From assembly GCA_002305915.1 (NCBI GenBank), contig DBRJ01000020.1, positions 1-64,000 of the forward strand: 64,000 nt of DNA, in the 5' to 3' direction. This DNA comes from Pelotomaculum sp. UBA1371. GTDB lineage: Bacteria; Bacillota; Desulfotomaculia; Desulfotomaculales; Pelotomaculaceae. The notes under the pieces were generated by a model. That model ran no database searches. It saw nothing but the letters and a program-made list of their open reading frames with translations, and was not told where the DNA came from. This document shows, piece by piece, positions 17,820 through 27,498 of the stretch (positions are counted from its first letter, which is position 1; each line of letters opens with the position of its first letter). Made by a program: the position numbers and the translations under genes.

Positions 17820-18785
17820 TCAACGTTTAACAGTCTCTATAATTTCCACTCCGCTGTAATAATGCCCCAGAATCGTGCGGTAGTTGTAACCATGCAGGGC
17901 CATTCCCTTAGCCCCGTACTGGCAGAGCCCCACCCCGTGGCCGTGTCCGGTGGTGGTAAAGGCAACCTCCCCGCCCTCCGCCTTCCAGCTAAAGTTGGTT
18001 GAGCGCAGGCCCAGCAGGTCCCTGACCGCCACGGCGGATAAGGGACACCCGCCGATAAGCAAAGCTTTGGGCCTGCCTGTAGCTGTCTTTTCAGTAGTTT
18101 TAATTTCCGCCGGGCTGTTTTGTTTTCCCGAAACCGGAAGGGCCGCCAGGTTTGTGCCCAGGGCCTGGTCCAACTGTTCCAGGCTGTAGGAAACCGTCTG
18201 AACAGGTTCAGGGTCCATGTCGTAAGGACAGGGTACACTGCGCAGGTAGGGCGCCTCAAATTTCCATACATCTTCGGAATTCTCCGTCCGCCCGCCACAG
18301 GAGGCGTGGTAGGCCGGGTCGATCAACTGCCCCTGATAGGTGAGCACCTGACCCCTGGTTTCATCAACAGCCTGTTTCACTTTATAATAGTACTGGTAGT
18401 ATTGAAGCGTTCCCCACAGTTCTTTCAAATCTGCCCGGGACAGCCAGGCCTGGCCGTGACGGTGGTCGTCGCACAAATCAGCACCCTGGTGCAGCGGGTT
18501 TTCTACACCACTTGCCCCCAGGCGCTTGACGGCATAAGTTCTGGCTGCAACAGCCTGGGCCTTTAACGCTTCCAGAGGGAACTCCGCCGGCATTTCCGCC
18601 GCCACCACACCCACCAGGTAGTCTTCCAGCGGTATTTTCACTATTCTGTCTGCACCGTGCAGGTACACCCGGACAATTGTTGTGCCGGAGAAAAACTTCA
18701 CCGGTATTTGCCCGTTAAAAATATAAGGGAGCCCCAGAACCAGGGCAATTGAAAGAAACAAGAAGCCAACCACTAATCTGCGCAA
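17820..18785 (-). CDS. spoIID: stage II sporulation protein D (lytic transglycosylase)
   Basis: A 321-residue membrane-anchored peptidoglycan lytic transglycosylase of the forespore-engulfment machinery. There is an N-terminal anchor (about 4-22), then the SpoIID core beginning IPLEDYLVGVVAAEMPAEFP (catalytic Glu in AAEMP), AQAVAARTYAV, and a C-terminal GHGHGVGLCQYGAKGMA. The TTG start is preceded by GAGGTG. murA and ywmB upstream match the B. subtilis order. It is presumably under sigma-E control, but no promoter was identified confidently. Confidence 0.93.
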   Translation of the reverse strand: MRRLVVGFLFLSIALVLGLPYIFNGQIPVKFFSGTTIVRVYLHGADRIVKIPLEDYLVGVVAAEMPAEFPLEALKAQAVAARTYAVKRLGASGVENPLHQGADLCDDHRHGQAWLSRADLKELWGTLQYYQYYYKVKQAVDETRGQVLTYQGQLIDPAYHASCGGRTENSEDVWKFEAPYLRSVPCPYDMDPEPVQTVSYSLEQLDQALGTNLAALPVSGKQNSPAEIKTTEKTATGRPKALLIGGCPLSAVAVRDLLGLRSTNFSWKAEGGEVAFTTTGHGHGVGLCQYGAKGMALHGYNYRTILGHYYSGVEIIETVKR

Positions 18786-19195
18786 CGGAAAACACCTCTG
18801 TCAGATATTTGAATGGCGGAGAACAGACGAGCTTAAGTCAGTCGATGTCAATTGTTTACGGCTTGGACGTCATCTGAACAATCAGTGCACATGCCGGCCA
18901 CCGCACTGTTTAACTGGTTATACAAAACTTTACAAAAAGGTTATATTATCTATATTACAAAGCATGGTAAATTATAACAGATGATGTTGAGTGTTTTATC
19001 TGTTTCCTTAATTGACATATCACTATTGATTAATCTTATTTTTTGACTATCAACTAACACTCTGATTGGCTAACAGCTCAACTAAACCAAAAAGAATCAG
19101 TGGCATTCCCTATACCCAATGAAAGGGGACGAGATAACGTCTTAACGTTAACTAAACCACCAGGGGCAAACAGTCAGACCAACCCTGCCTGTCCG
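18786..19195. other. intergenic region between murA and spoIID
   Basis: 410 bp without a credible gene. It contains the leader of spoIID and an AT-rich stretch around 18920-19080. A TTAACGTTAA palindrome lies at 19142-19151. No hairpin with a T-tract is seen for murA. Confidence 0.4.
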
Positions 19196-20443
19196 TCAAG
19201 ACCTCCGGATATCCGCCCCCAGGTTCCTCAACTTCTCCTCCAGTCGGTCATACCCCCGGTCTATATGATGGACGTTGCTGATTTCACTTTCCCCGTCCGC
19301 CGCCAGGCCGGCTATCACCAGGGCCGCACCCGCCCTCAGGTCGGTAGCTTTCACCGGGGCGCCGGTAAGACGGGGCACGCCCTGAACAATTGCCGTCCTG
19401 CCTTCGATCTTTATTCTTGCCCCCATCCGCTTCAGCTCGTTGGCGTGCATAAACCGGTTCTCAAAAACTGTTTCGGTAACCACACTGGTCCCCTTGGCCA
19501 GACTTAAAACCGCCATCAACTGGGCCTGCATATCGGTGGGAAAGCCGGGGTAAGGCATCGTCTTAATATCCACCGGACGCAGCTGTTCACCGCCGGCTAC
19601 CCGGATGCTGCTCTCGTATTCTTCCACGTTCACACCGGCCTCCCTGAGTTTGGCGGTAACCGGCTTGAGGTGATCGCAGATCACGTTGTCCACCAGTATG
19701 TCCCCGCCGGTGATGGCTGCGACTGTCAAAAAAGTTCCCGCCTCGATCCGGTCCGGGATCACGGTATGGACAGCCCCGCTCAGGCGGGGTACGCCTTCCA
19801 CCCGGATAACTTTTGTTCCGGCGCCCTTGATCCGGGCGCCCATGCTATTTAAAAAGTTGACCAGGTCAACTATTTCCGGCTCTTCGGCGGCATTTTCAAT
19901 AATCGTGTTGCCCTTGGCCAGGCAGGCGGCCATGAGCAGGTTTTCGGTTGCGCCTACACTGGGAAAATCAAGGTAGATGCTGTTTCCGGTCAGGCCGCCG
20001 GCTACGGCTTCAATGCAGCCGTGTCCGTAAATAATCCTGGCGCCCATGGCTTTAAAGCCTTTCAGGTGCAGGTCGATGGGCCGGGTACCGATGGCGCAGC
20101 CCCCCGGCAGCGGTATTACCGCTCTTCCGGTACGGGCCAGGAGAGGCCCCATCACCAGAAAAGAAGCCCGCATTAAACGCACATATTCATAGGGCGCCTC
20201 GGCTTCTTTAAGGTCCGGTACAAAAATGGTGACTTCCCGCTCGCCCCTGGTAATTTTGGCTCCCAACCTTTCGATCAGTTTGCAAATGGTCTTAACATCG
20301 GCCAGGCTGGGAATATCCTGCAGGGTACAGGTGCCTTCCGAAAGCAGGGAGGCTGCTATTATCGGCAAGACGGCATTCTTGGCGCCGCTCACTTTTACAG
20401 TACCCTTCAGGCTTTTTCCACCGCGGACAATTAGCTTTTCCAC
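19196..20443 (-). CDS. murA: UDP-N-acetylglucosamine 1-carboxyvinyltransferase
   Basis: A 415-residue enzyme that transfers enolpyruvate from PEP to UDP-GlcNAc, the first committed step of peptidoglycan synthesis. It has the two-domain EPT fold: KVSGAKNAVLPIIAASLL at the start (catalytic Lys-Asn region) and the fosfomycin-target Cys in PGGCAIGTRPIDLHLKGF (about residue 116). DLRAGAALVIAGLAADG lies near the end. A GTG start follows AGGGGGG. It lies 13 bp after ywmB, as in Bacillus, where the pair is followed by spoIID. Confidence 0.95.
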   Translation of the reverse strand: MEKLIVRGGKSLKGTVKVSGAKNAVLPIIAASLLSEGTCTLQDIPSLADVKTICKLIERLGAKITRGEREVTIFVPDLKEAEAPYEYVRLMRASFLVMGPLLARTGRAVIPLPGGCAIGTRPIDLHLKGFKAMGARIIYGHGCIEAVAGGLTGNSIYLDFPSVGATENLLMAACLAKGNTIIENAAEEPEIVDLVNFLNSMGARIKGAGTKVIRVEGVPRLSGAVHTVIPDRIEAGTFLTVAAITGGDILVDNVICDHLKPVTAKLREAGVNVEEYESSIRVAGGEQLRPVDIKTMPYPGFPTDMQAQLMAVLSLAKGTSVVTETVFENRFMHANELKRMGARIKIEGRTAIVQGVPRLTGAPVKATDLRAGAALVIAGLAADGESEISNVHHIDRGYDRLEEKLRNLGADIRRS

Positions 20444-20456
20444 CGGATCCCCCCTG

Positions 20457-21257
20457 CTAATACTCAGTAAATATCACCGGTGAGGCCGCATATACATAGG
20501 TAACTTGCTCCACCGGGTCTGTGCGCAGGGCCACGTTAAGGTTGATTTCCTGGTTGTCGTAATGCAGGTCGCTGTTAAACTGCGGGCTCAAGCCCGTCAA
20601 GCTGACCAGGTTGTCTTTCACCACTTTCTCCTGGACGCTGGCTCCCGCCTGGTCCATCATTCTTTCTGCGCCTGTTAAGAGTTCCACACTGTTTAACCCG
20701 CTCTCAATTTTACCTGCGTATGATACGGCCGCACGGCTCTCCCCGCCGCAGCCGTTCAATGCTTCCCGGATTTTACGTTTATAATGCCCTGTTTTTTTCC
20801 CGTCCACACCGTCCAGGCTGACTATCACGTGGGAGAGCATCTTACCCTTTTCAATTTCCATTGTTTGGCCTGCTACGGAAATATCGTAACCCCCGGTCAG
20901 CCGGCCCGACAACCGGACTCCCCGGGCATAGGGGTTTTGCCAGCTTTCATAGCTGCGGCCATCTTCGGACAGGCTTAGCCGGGCAGCAACCCTGTTTACC
21001 AGTTCCAGGGGTTCCCGGGTCCCGGCTGCTCTTTCGTCAATTCTAACCCAACCGGTTATATTTACAGAGCTCAGCTCAGCCCCGGAACACTTTATCAGTC
21101 TGAGCATGGCGGCATTTTCCCGGTGGGCGCCGAGAGTATCCCGGCAGGCTGGGGAAAGGGCAAAAGCCAGGAGAAAAAACACTGCAAGCACACCCGGCAC
21201 GGCCAACCATTGATTCCTCTTTAACCTGAATCTTTCCCAAAAGCGTTGATTGAGCAT
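20457..21257 (-). CDS. ywmB: YwmB-family (TATA-box-binding-like fold) protein
   Basis: About 266 residues: one N-terminal membrane segment or signal (LAVPGVLAVFFLLAFALS) and an extracytoplasmic YwmB domain with LIKCSGAELSSVNITGWVRI and QEINLNVALRTD. The function is unknown. The gene sits between the ATP synthase operon and murA in many Firmicutes. The second ATG (21257) is preferred because GGAAGG lies 6 nt upstream; the first ATG abuts that site. The atp terminator at 21413-21448 means it is transcribed separately. Confidence 0.8.
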   Translation of the reverse strand: MLNQRFWERFRLKRNQWLAVPGVLAVFFLLAFALSPACRDTLGAHRENAAMLRLIKCSGAELSSVNITGWVRIDERAAGTREPLELVNRVAARLSLSEDGRSYESWQNPYARGVRLSGRLTGGYDISVAGQTMEIEKGKMLSHVIVSLDGVDGKKTGHYKRKIREALNGCGGESRAAVSYAGKIESGLNSVELLTGAERMMDQAGASVQEKVVKDNLVSLTGLSPQFNSDLHYDNQEINLNVALRTDPVEQVTYVYAASPVIFTEY

Positions 21258-21412
21258 AAACATCCTTCCAGAGTGATAGTTAACGTTCCTTCTCCTATTC
21301 TTACCAATTATTTCGCGTAATATAAACTGCGTTAAGGCAATGCTGGTGCAATTAAAAACAAAAGGGTTGCTCGAAAGCTTTCCCTTAATGCCTGTTTTTG
21401 TCGATTTTAAAG

Positions 21413-21448
21413 CAAAAAAATTTAACCGGAACTGTTTGTCCGGTTAAA
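21413..21448 (-). terminator. rho-independent terminator of the atp operon
   Basis: A perfect 10-bp stem TTTAACCGGA/TCCGGTTAAA (21421-21430 and 21439-21448) with an 8-nt loop. On the minus strand it is followed by a run of T (A run at 21414-21420). It lies 33 bp past atpC. Confidence 0.9.
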
Positions 21449-21480
21449 AGATCTACATAGATTTAATTGCAGCCGCCGTA

Positions 21481-21891
21481 TTAGTAGCCATCACCGGCAG
21501 CCTTCAAGCGGGTCAGTGCACGCCTTAAGGCCAACTCCGCCCGGAGAATGTCAATATCAGGAGACTTTGAGGCAAGCCTCTCTTCGGCCCGCCGCTTGGC
21601 GGCCTCGGCCCGGGCCACATCTATTTCTTCAGCTCTTTCGGCAGAAGTTGCCAGAACAGTTGTCCTGTTGTTGCGGACTTCCATGAAGCCGCCGCTTACC
21701 ACAACTTTGAACTTATTACCCTCCTGCTCGACTCTCAGGATGCCGATGTTTAGAGATGTGATCAGCGGGGCGTGTTCCGGCAGGATACCCAATTCTCCGT
21801 CGGTACCCGGCGCCACCAGAAAACTCACATCCTCACTGAAAACCTTTTTCTGAGGAGTTACGATTTCCAGTCGTAGTTTTTTTTCCGACAT
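21481..21891 (-). CDS. atpC: F1F0 ATP synthase epsilon subunit
   Basis: About 136 residues, the central-stalk epsilon subunit that couples rotation and can inhibit hydrolysis. It has the N-terminal beta sandwich (LRLEIVTPQKKVFSEDVSFLVAPGTDGELGILPEHAPLIT) and a short C-terminal helical hairpin (AEEIDVARAEAAKRRAEERL). The ATG at 21891 is preceded by GAGAGGGGTG. The longer frame starts inside the end of atpD. Last gene of the atp operon. Confidence 0.93.
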   Translation of the reverse strand: MSEKKLRLEIVTPQKKVFSEDVSFLVAPGTDGELGILPEHAPLITSLNIGILRVEQEGNKFKVVVSGGFMEVRNNRTTVLATSAERAEEIDVARAEAAKRRAEERLASKSPDIDILRAELALRRALTRLKAAGDGY

Positions 21892-21910
21892 CGCTGCGCA
21901 CCCCTCTCTA

Positions 21911-23323
21911 TTATCCAACTAATTTCTTGGCTTTTTCCACCGCTTCCGCGATGCCGCCGACCATGTAGAAAGCGTCTTCCGGCAGGTCGTCGTGCTTGCC
22001 GTCGAGGATCTCCTGGAAGTCACGAACTGTATCTTTCAGCGGTACATACTTGCCGGACATGCCGGTAAATGCTTCCGCCACGGTAAAGGGCTGGGAGAGG
22101 AACCTCTGCAGTCTCCTGGCCCGGGCTACAATCAGCTTGTCTTCGTCGGACAGCTCTTCCATCCCCAAAATGGCGATGATGTCCTGTAGTTCCTTGTAGC
22201 GCTGGAGAACCTTCTGTACGCCCCGGGCGATGGCGTAGTGCTCGTTGCCCACCACCAGCGGGTCGAGAATCCTTGATGTGGAGTCCAGCGGGTCCACCGC
22301 GGGATAAATGCCCAGCTCCGCAATCTGCCTGGATAGCACAACGGTGCCGTCCAGGTGGGCAAAGGTTGTGGCCGGGGCCGGGTCGGTCAGGTCGTCGGCA
22401 GGCACGTAGACGGCCTGCACTGATGTAACCGAACCCTTCTGGGTAGAAGTAATCCGCTCCTGCATCTGGCCCATCTCGGTGGCCAGGGTCGGCTGATAAC
22501 CCACGGCTGAAGGCATCCGGCCAAGAAGCGCGGAAACCTCGGAACCGGCCTGGGTAAAGCGGAAAATGTTATCAATAAACAACAGGGTATCAGCGCCCTC
22601 TTCATCACGGAAGTACTCCGCCAGGCACAGGCCTGTCAGGGCAACCCTGAGGCGGGCTCCCGGCGGCTCGTTCATCTGACCGAACACCATGGTCATCTTA
22701 TCCAGTACGCCGGATTCAGTCATCTCCCGTAAAAGGTCGTTACCCTCCCGGGTACGCTCGCCCACACCGGCAAAAACTGAAATACCACCGTGCTGTTTCG
22801 CAATATTGTTGATCAGCTCCATAACAACAACCGTTTTGCCCACGCCGGCGCCGCCGAACATGCCGATTTTACCACCCTTGACGAAGGGCACCAGGAGGTC
22901 GATAACTTTAATACCGGTTTCCAGCTGTTCCGTTTTGGTGGACTGATCCACCAGGGCAGGGGCCGGGCGGTGAATGGGATATCTCATATCACTAACAATA
23001 GGTCCTTTGCCGTCAATGGGTTCTCCCAGAACGTCGACGAGGCGCCCCAGGGTGGCCCTGCCAACCGGAGTGCTGATGGGAGCCCCGGTGTCCACTGCTT
23101 CCATGCCGCGGACCAGACCGTCCGTGGCACTCATGGCCACCGCGCGGACCGTGTTGTTGCCCAGGTGCTGGGCAACTTCCAGGGTAAGGTCAAACTTCCG
23201 TCCAAACATGTCTTCTTTGTCGCTTGTAATTTTTAGAGCGTTATATATGTCAGGCACCTGTCCGGGCGGAAAACGGACGTCCACCACAACGCCGATGACC
23301 TGTACAACTTGACCAACGTTCAT
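21911..23323 (-). CDS. atpD: F1F0 ATP synthase beta subunit
   Basis: The 470-residue catalytic subunit. P-loop GGAGVGKT (about 156-163), catalytic Glu in GVGERTREGNDL, Walker B TLLFIDNIFRFTQAGSEVS, and the DELSEED region as EELSDEDKLIVARAR. The family length is complete. GGAGGT lies upstream of the ATG. A gap of about 175 bp separates it from atpG; no gene is seen there. Confidence 0.97.
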   Translation of the reverse strand: MNVGQVVQVIGVVVDVRFPPGQVPDIYNALKITSDKEDMFGRKFDLTLEVAQHLGNNTVRAVAMSATDGLVRGMEAVDTGAPISTPVGRATLGRLVDVLGEPIDGKGPIVSDMRYPIHRPAPALVDQSTKTEQLETGIKVIDLLVPFVKGGKIGMFGGAGVGKTVVVMELINNIAKQHGGISVFAGVGERTREGNDLLREMTESGVLDKMTMVFGQMNEPPGARLRVALTGLCLAEYFRDEEGADTLLFIDNIFRFTQAGSEVSALLGRMPSAVGYQPTLATEMGQMQERITSTQKGSVTSVQAVYVPADDLTDPAPATTFAHLDGTVVLSRQIAELGIYPAVDPLDSTSRILDPLVVGNEHYAIARGVQKVLQRYKELQDIIAILGMEELSDEDKLIVARARRLQRFLSQPFTVAEAFTGMSGKYVPLKDTVRDFQEILDGKHDDLPEDAFYMVGGIAEAVEKAKKLVG

Positions 23324-23499
23324 TCGCTGCTCTTACCTCCTTCGCTACAACTTATAACTAAAAGCGAGTCAACAGGAATGAGAAATCCAAATTGTTCTGT
23401 AATGCCCGGGCTTTAAGCCTAAGCCGCAGCTGTAAATAATACATTCCAGGCATGGATAACAAGGTTTTTATTCATCCTGTCAGCCCCTGTGCCGGCTTC

Positions 23500-24363
23500 T
23501 TATTCCAGTGCCGCAGCGCCGCCGACAATCTCGGAAATCTCCTTGGTAATCTGGGCCTGCCGGGCCCGGTTCAGATTCATGGTCAATTGGTCGATCATAT
23601 CCGAGGCGTTCTTTGTGGCGTTGTCCATGGCTGTCATCTGGGCACTGTAAAAACCGGCTTTCGTCTCTAAAAGTCCCTGGAATATGGCATTCTCAATATA
23701 TCTCGGCAACAGCTCGGACAGCACCGCTTCGGCGGAAGGCTCGAAGATATAATCCACTTTCCTGGCATCATCTTCTGTTCTTTCCTCGGCGGGCGGCTCC
23801 GCCGGCAGGATTTTATGCATGACGGGCTTTTGTACCAGCACATTTATGAACTGGCTGTAGATCAGGTAGACCTCGTCGTACTCCTCCGCAGAATATTTTT
23901 CAATAATAAACGAAGCAATATCCCTGGCTGTTGCGTACCTGACTTCTTCACCCAGACCCACATACTGTTTGGCGATTTTATACCCGCGGCGCTGGAAAAA
24001 ATCACGGCTTTTGCGTCCAATGGTAATTAAATTAAATTCAACAGTTTTCTTCTTAATTTCCTGGGTCGCACTGCGAATCACGTTGCTGTTAAAACCGCCG
24101 CAAAGCCCCCGGTCGGCCGTCATAATAATATAGGCGACCTTTTTGGGTTCACGCACAGCCAAAAGCGGATGCTTAACCCCGCTGGAAGCCACAGCGACCC
24201 TGCCCAGTACAGCCTTAATTCTCTTGGAATATGGGCGGGCGAACAGCACCGAGTCCTGAGCCTTGCGCATTTTAGCCGCTGAAACAGCTTTCATGGCCTT
24301 GGTGATTTGCTGGGTACTCTTAATACTTTTAATGCGGCGCCGCAAGTCTCGCAAACTTGCCAT
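23500..24363 (-). CDS. atpG: F1F0 ATP synthase gamma subunit
   Basis: 287 residues, the rotor shaft. Long N- and C-terminal coiled-coil helices (MASLRDLRRRIKSIKSTQQI and AMDNATKNASDMIDQLTMNL) flank the Rossmann-like middle (YIIMTADRGLCGGFNSNVIR). The order atpA-atpG-atpD-atpC is standard. Confidence 0.95.
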   Translation of the reverse strand: MASLRDLRRRIKSIKSTQQITKAMKAVSAAKMRKAQDSVLFARPYSKRIKAVLGRVAVASSGVKHPLLAVREPKKVAYIIMTADRGLCGGFNSNVIRSATQEIKKKTVEFNLITIGRKSRDFFQRRGYKIAKQYVGLGEEVRYATARDIASFIIEKYSAEEYDEVYLIYSQFINVLVQKPVMHKILPAEPPAEERTEDDARKVDYIFEPSAEAVLSELLPRYIENAIFQGLLETKAGFYSAQMTAMDNATKNASDMIDQLTMNLNRARQAQITKEISEIVGGAAALE

Positions 24364-24457
24364 CTACGTTTTCACCACCTCTTAATCCGGTAGTCGGTAG
24401 TCTAAATTGTTTCAATATATCATGCGCTACCGCCAGTGGCTTGGATTTCAGGTTTGA

Positions 24458-25975
24458 TTATAAACCTCTGGCCGACTTAAACCCACTTTTGAAGTCCTCA
24501 ATAGCCGCTTTCAGTTCTTCTTCAATATCCGTCAACTCTCCTGTATTGCGGATGGTCTCAGCGATCTTGGGCTTGTTGGCCTTCATGTATTTCAAGAATT
24601 CAGCTTCAAAGGGCTGGACCATTTCCACCGGCAGGTCATCCAGATAACCGTTGGTGGCGGCGAAAATGCTCATGATCTGTTCTTCCACCGGCATGGGCAC
24701 GTATTGCCCCTGCTTTAACAGCTCAGTCATGCGCTCACCACGGATCAGCCTGGCCTGGGTCGCCTTGTCCAGGTCGGACCCGAACTGAGCGAAGGCGGCA
24801 AGCTCGCGATACTGGGCCAGGTCGATCCGGAGGCTGCCGGCGATCTTCTTCATCGCCTTCACCTGGGCCGAGCCGCCCACCCGGGAAACCGAAATACCCA
24901 CGTTAATCGCCGGGCGAATGCCGGCATAGAAGAGGTCCGGCTCCAGGAAGATCTGGCCGTCTGTAATCGAAATAACGTTGGTGGGAATATAAGCTGAAAC
25001 GTCCCCCGCCTGGGTCTCAATAATGGGCAGGGCTGTCATGGAACCGGCGCCCAGGTCGTCGCTGAGCTTACAGGCTCTCTCCAAAAGCCGGCTGTGCAGG
25101 TTGAACACGTCACCGGGGTAAGCTTCACGGCCCGGCGGCCGGCGTAAGAGCAGGGAAAGCTCGCGGTAGGCGGAAGCCTGTTTGGACAGGTCGTCATAAA
25201 CGATCAAAACGTGCTTGCCCTCTTCCATGAACGCTTCGCCCATGGCGGCCCCTGCAAAGGGTGCGATATAAAGCAGCGGAGCCGGATCTGCGGCGGTGGC
25301 GGACACAATAATAGTGTAATCCATGGCGCCCGTCTCCTGCAGTTTTTGCATCACGTTGGCTACGGTGGACTGCTTCTGGCCCACAGCAACGTAAATGCAG
25401 ATAACGTCTCCGCCCTTCTGGTTGATAATGGCGTCCACCGCGATGGCAGTTTTGCCGGTCTGGCGGTCGCCGAGGATCAATTCCCTCTGGCCGCGGCCGA
25501 TGGGGATCATTGAGTCAATAGCCTTTAGACCGGTCTGGAGAGGCTGGTGCACCGACTTCCGGTAGATAACACCCGGAGCAATTTTCTCGACTGGATTAAA
25601 CCTGTCGCTGTTAATCGGGCCCTTACCGTCCAGAGGCTGACCCAGAGGGTTCACCACGCGGCCGATCAAGGGCTCGCCCACGGGCACTGAAACAATCCGA
25701 CCGGTACGCTTGACGGTGTCGCCTTCCTTGATGTGTTTATAAGGCCCGAGAATGACGCAGCCGATGTTGTCCTCTTCCAGGTTGAGGGCCATCCCCAGCA
25801 CGCCGCCGGGGAATTCCAGCAGTTCCATGGACATACATTCCATCAGGCCGTACACACGGGCAATACCGTCACCGACCTGGATAACGGTACCAACATCAGT
25901 CATCTCGATCTGTGCCTGGTATTTATCTATCTGCTGCCGAATAATCGAGCTGATTTCTTCAGGTCGCAAATTCAT
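24458..25975 (-). CDS. atpA: F1F0 ATP synthase alpha subunit
   Basis: The 505-residue non-catalytic nucleotide-binding subunit. P-loop GDRQTGKT (about 169-176), VYDDLSKQASAYRELSLLLRRPPGREAYPGD region, and the alpha-subunit signature near PAINVGISVSRVGGSAQ. Complete family length. It starts 22 bp after atpH. Confidence 0.97.
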   Translation of the reverse strand: MNLRPEEISSIIRQQIDKYQAQIEMTDVGTVIQVGDGIARVYGLMECMSMELLEFPGGVLGMALNLEEDNIGCVILGPYKHIKEGDTVKRTGRIVSVPVGEPLIGRVVNPLGQPLDGKGPINSDRFNPVEKIAPGVIYRKSVHQPLQTGLKAIDSMIPIGRGQRELILGDRQTGKTAIAVDAIINQKGGDVICIYVAVGQKQSTVANVMQKLQETGAMDYTIIVSATAADPAPLLYIAPFAGAAMGEAFMEEGKHVLIVYDDLSKQASAYRELSLLLRRPPGREAYPGDVFNLHSRLLERACKLSDDLGAGSMTALPIIETQAGDVSAYIPTNVISITDGQIFLEPDLFYAGIRPAINVGISVSRVGGSAQVKAMKKIAGSLRIDLAQYRELAAFAQFGSDLDKATQARLIRGERMTELLKQGQYVPMPVEEQIMSIFAATNGYLDDLPVEMVQPFEAEFLKYMKANKPKIAETIRNTGELTDIEEELKAAIEDFKSGFKSARGL

Positions 25976-25997
25976 CTACTGGTTCACCCCTATCTAG

Positions 25998-26543
25998 TTA
26001 ACTTATTGCCTTTAGGCGCTCTTTCAGGGCAGCCAATCTGGTCTTAATACTGCCGTCAATAAACTTATCCCCTATACGCACCACAACCCCGCCAATCAGG
26101 GACGGGTCAACAACATAGGAGGTTTGAATTTTTTTGCCGGTCAGCCTGGCCAAAACCCGGTTCAGCTCACCCTTTTCCTGGTCGTTCATTGCTACCGCCG
26201 TGGCGACTTTGGCCGTAATTATATTCCGGCCGGCATTGGCCAGGGCGACAAACTCGGCCACAATGTCTATTAAATGGGTCTCCCGCCGGCGGTCTACCAG
26301 CAAGGCAAGAAAGTTACCTGTAACTTCAGAAATTTTTCCTTTGAAAAGCTGTTCCAACAAATCTTTTTTGGCGGCTGGGGTAATCTGAGGGTGGTAAAGC
26401 AGCCTCTGCAAATCAGGATTATCCTCAATAATACCCTTAATTGCTTTCAGCTCACTCTCTATTTTGTCCACCATATTTTTTTGCTCTGAGGCGATATCGT
26501 ACAGCGCTGCCGCGTAACGCCCCGCTACAGGCCCTCCGATCAT
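25998..26543 (-). CDS. atpH: F1F0 ATP synthase delta subunit
   Basis: 181 residues, the peripheral-stalk delta subunit joining F1 to the b subunits. The OSCP/delta pattern is clear: GPVAGRYAAALYDIASE at the start, helical N-domain, and the C-terminal DPSLIGGVVVRIGDKFIDGSI. Its ATG overlaps the atpF stop by 4 nt. Confidence 0.94.
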   Translation of the reverse strand: MIGGPVAGRYAAALYDIASEQKNMVDKIESELKAIKGIIEDNPDLQRLLYHPQITPAAKKDLLEQLFKGKISEVTGNFLALLVDRRRETHLIDIVAEFVALANAGRNIITAKVATAVAMNDQEKGELNRVLARLTGKKIQTSYVVDPSLIGGVVVRIGDKFIDGSIKTRLAALKERLKAIS

Positions 26544-27025
26544 TGCAGTTCCCCTGCCTCTTTAATAAATTCTTGAATCATGCTGCGCTGAATTTTGTCA
26601 TCCATTCTTTCACTGATAATTTTACCGGCAACCATTATGGACAGGGAAGCAACCTGGTCACGCAGCTCTGCAATTGCTTTTTGTTTTTCCCTCTCAATAC
26701 TGGCAAGGGCGTCTTCCTTAAGTCTTTGAGCCTCTTTCTTGCCGTTTTCAATAATTCCCAGGGCCTGTTCTTCCCCGGCCTTGGTTGCTTTTTGGATGAT
26801 CTCCTGGGCCTGCTCCCGGGCCCGGCGCATTTCAGCCTCATACCCGGCCTTGAGTTGCTCAGCCTGCTGCCTTTCCTGTTCGGCGGCCGCAATGGTATTG
26901 GCAATGTGTTCCGAGCGGGAGGCCAGCAGTTTGGTCAAGGGCTTGTAAACCACAAGACGCAAGAATATCAGTAAAATTATAAAATCAGCTATCTGCGCAA
27001 GCACCGTTGCGTTAAACTCTAACAC
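26540..27025 (-). CDS. atpF: F1F0 ATP synthase b subunit
   Basis: About 161 residues, the membrane-anchored peripheral stalk. One N-terminal membrane helix (IADFIILLIFLRLVVYKP) is followed by a long charged coiled coil. The GTG at 27025 (VLEFNATV) is chosen because GGAGGGG lies 6 nt upstream and the length then fits the family. The in-frame extension to 27139 has no ribosome site and is not family-like. Confidence 0.93.
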   Translation of the reverse strand: MLEFNATVLAQIADFIILLIFLRLVVYKPLTKLLASRSEHIANTIAAAEQERQQAEQLKAGYEAEMRRAREQAQEIIQKATKAGEEQALGIIENGKKEAQRLKEDALASIEREKQKAIAELRDQVASLSIMVAGKIISERMDDKIQRSMIQEFIKEAGELQ

Positions 27026-27164
27026 TCGTTCCCCTCCTTCCATCTCCCTGTGGACAAAAGGAAGGCGATAGCGAAATTGGACGCGGAACGTGATCCACAA
27101 ATCGTTTCGAAACAGAACATTTTGACATATTAAATACAAGAGCTAAGGATTAAGAGCTTGGATA

Positions 27165-27192
27165 GCAGGAATCCCAAAAACCGGATCCCTGC
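27165..27192 (-). other. hairpin between atpE and atpF
   Basis: On the minus strand GCAGGGATCC pairs with GGATTCCTGC over 10 positions (one G-U) around an 8-nt loop. No T-tract follows. In the atpE-atpF gap such a hairpin could act as an mRNA processing or stability element that raises atpE expression relative to downstream genes. This role is inference. Confidence 0.5.
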
Positions 27193-27264
27193 ATCATCCA
27201 CGACAATGCTCACGTCTAATAGGCCAATTCGCTACGCCTTTTTTGCCATAAAGCTTAATCCTCA

Positions 27265-27498
27265 CTAGCCAACGTTGCCCAAAAGTATGAAGGCGATAAC
27301 GACAGCAATGATGGGCATAGCCTCAATCAGACCGACAGAAATAAACATGGTGGTCATAATAGAACCTCTGGCCTCCGGCTGACGGGCAAGGCTTGAAACG
27401 GCACTACCGGTAACCATACCATCACCAATACCAGCTCCGAGGGCCGCCAGACCCACTGCCAGGGCAGCTCCTAAGGCAGCACCAGCTCCTAATTCCAT
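27265..27498 (-). CDS. atpE: F1F0 ATP synthase c subunit
   Basis: A 77-residue two-helix proteolipid forming the rotor ring. Helix 1 is Gly/Ala-rich (GAALGAALAVGLAALGAGIGDG), the loop carries ARQPE, and helix 2 carries the ion-binding Glu in SVGLIEAMPIIAVVIAFILL. The residues after Glu are Ala-Met-Pro instead of the Ser-Thr found in Na+-coupled rings, so H+ coupling is the simpler reading. Confidence 0.95.
   Translation of the reverse strand: MELGAGAALGAALAVGLAALGAGIGDGMVTGSAVSSLARQPEARGSIMTTMFISVGLIEAMPIIAVVIAFILLGNVG

Noticed and set aside
19142..19151. TTAACGTTAA palindrome downstream of murA
   Set aside because: Short, AT-rich, not repeated and without a stem-loop form.
27265..27498. 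Possible Na+-coupled c subunit
   Set aside because: The residues after the ion-binding Glu are Ala-Met-Pro instead of Ser-Thr, so the Na+ signature is absent.
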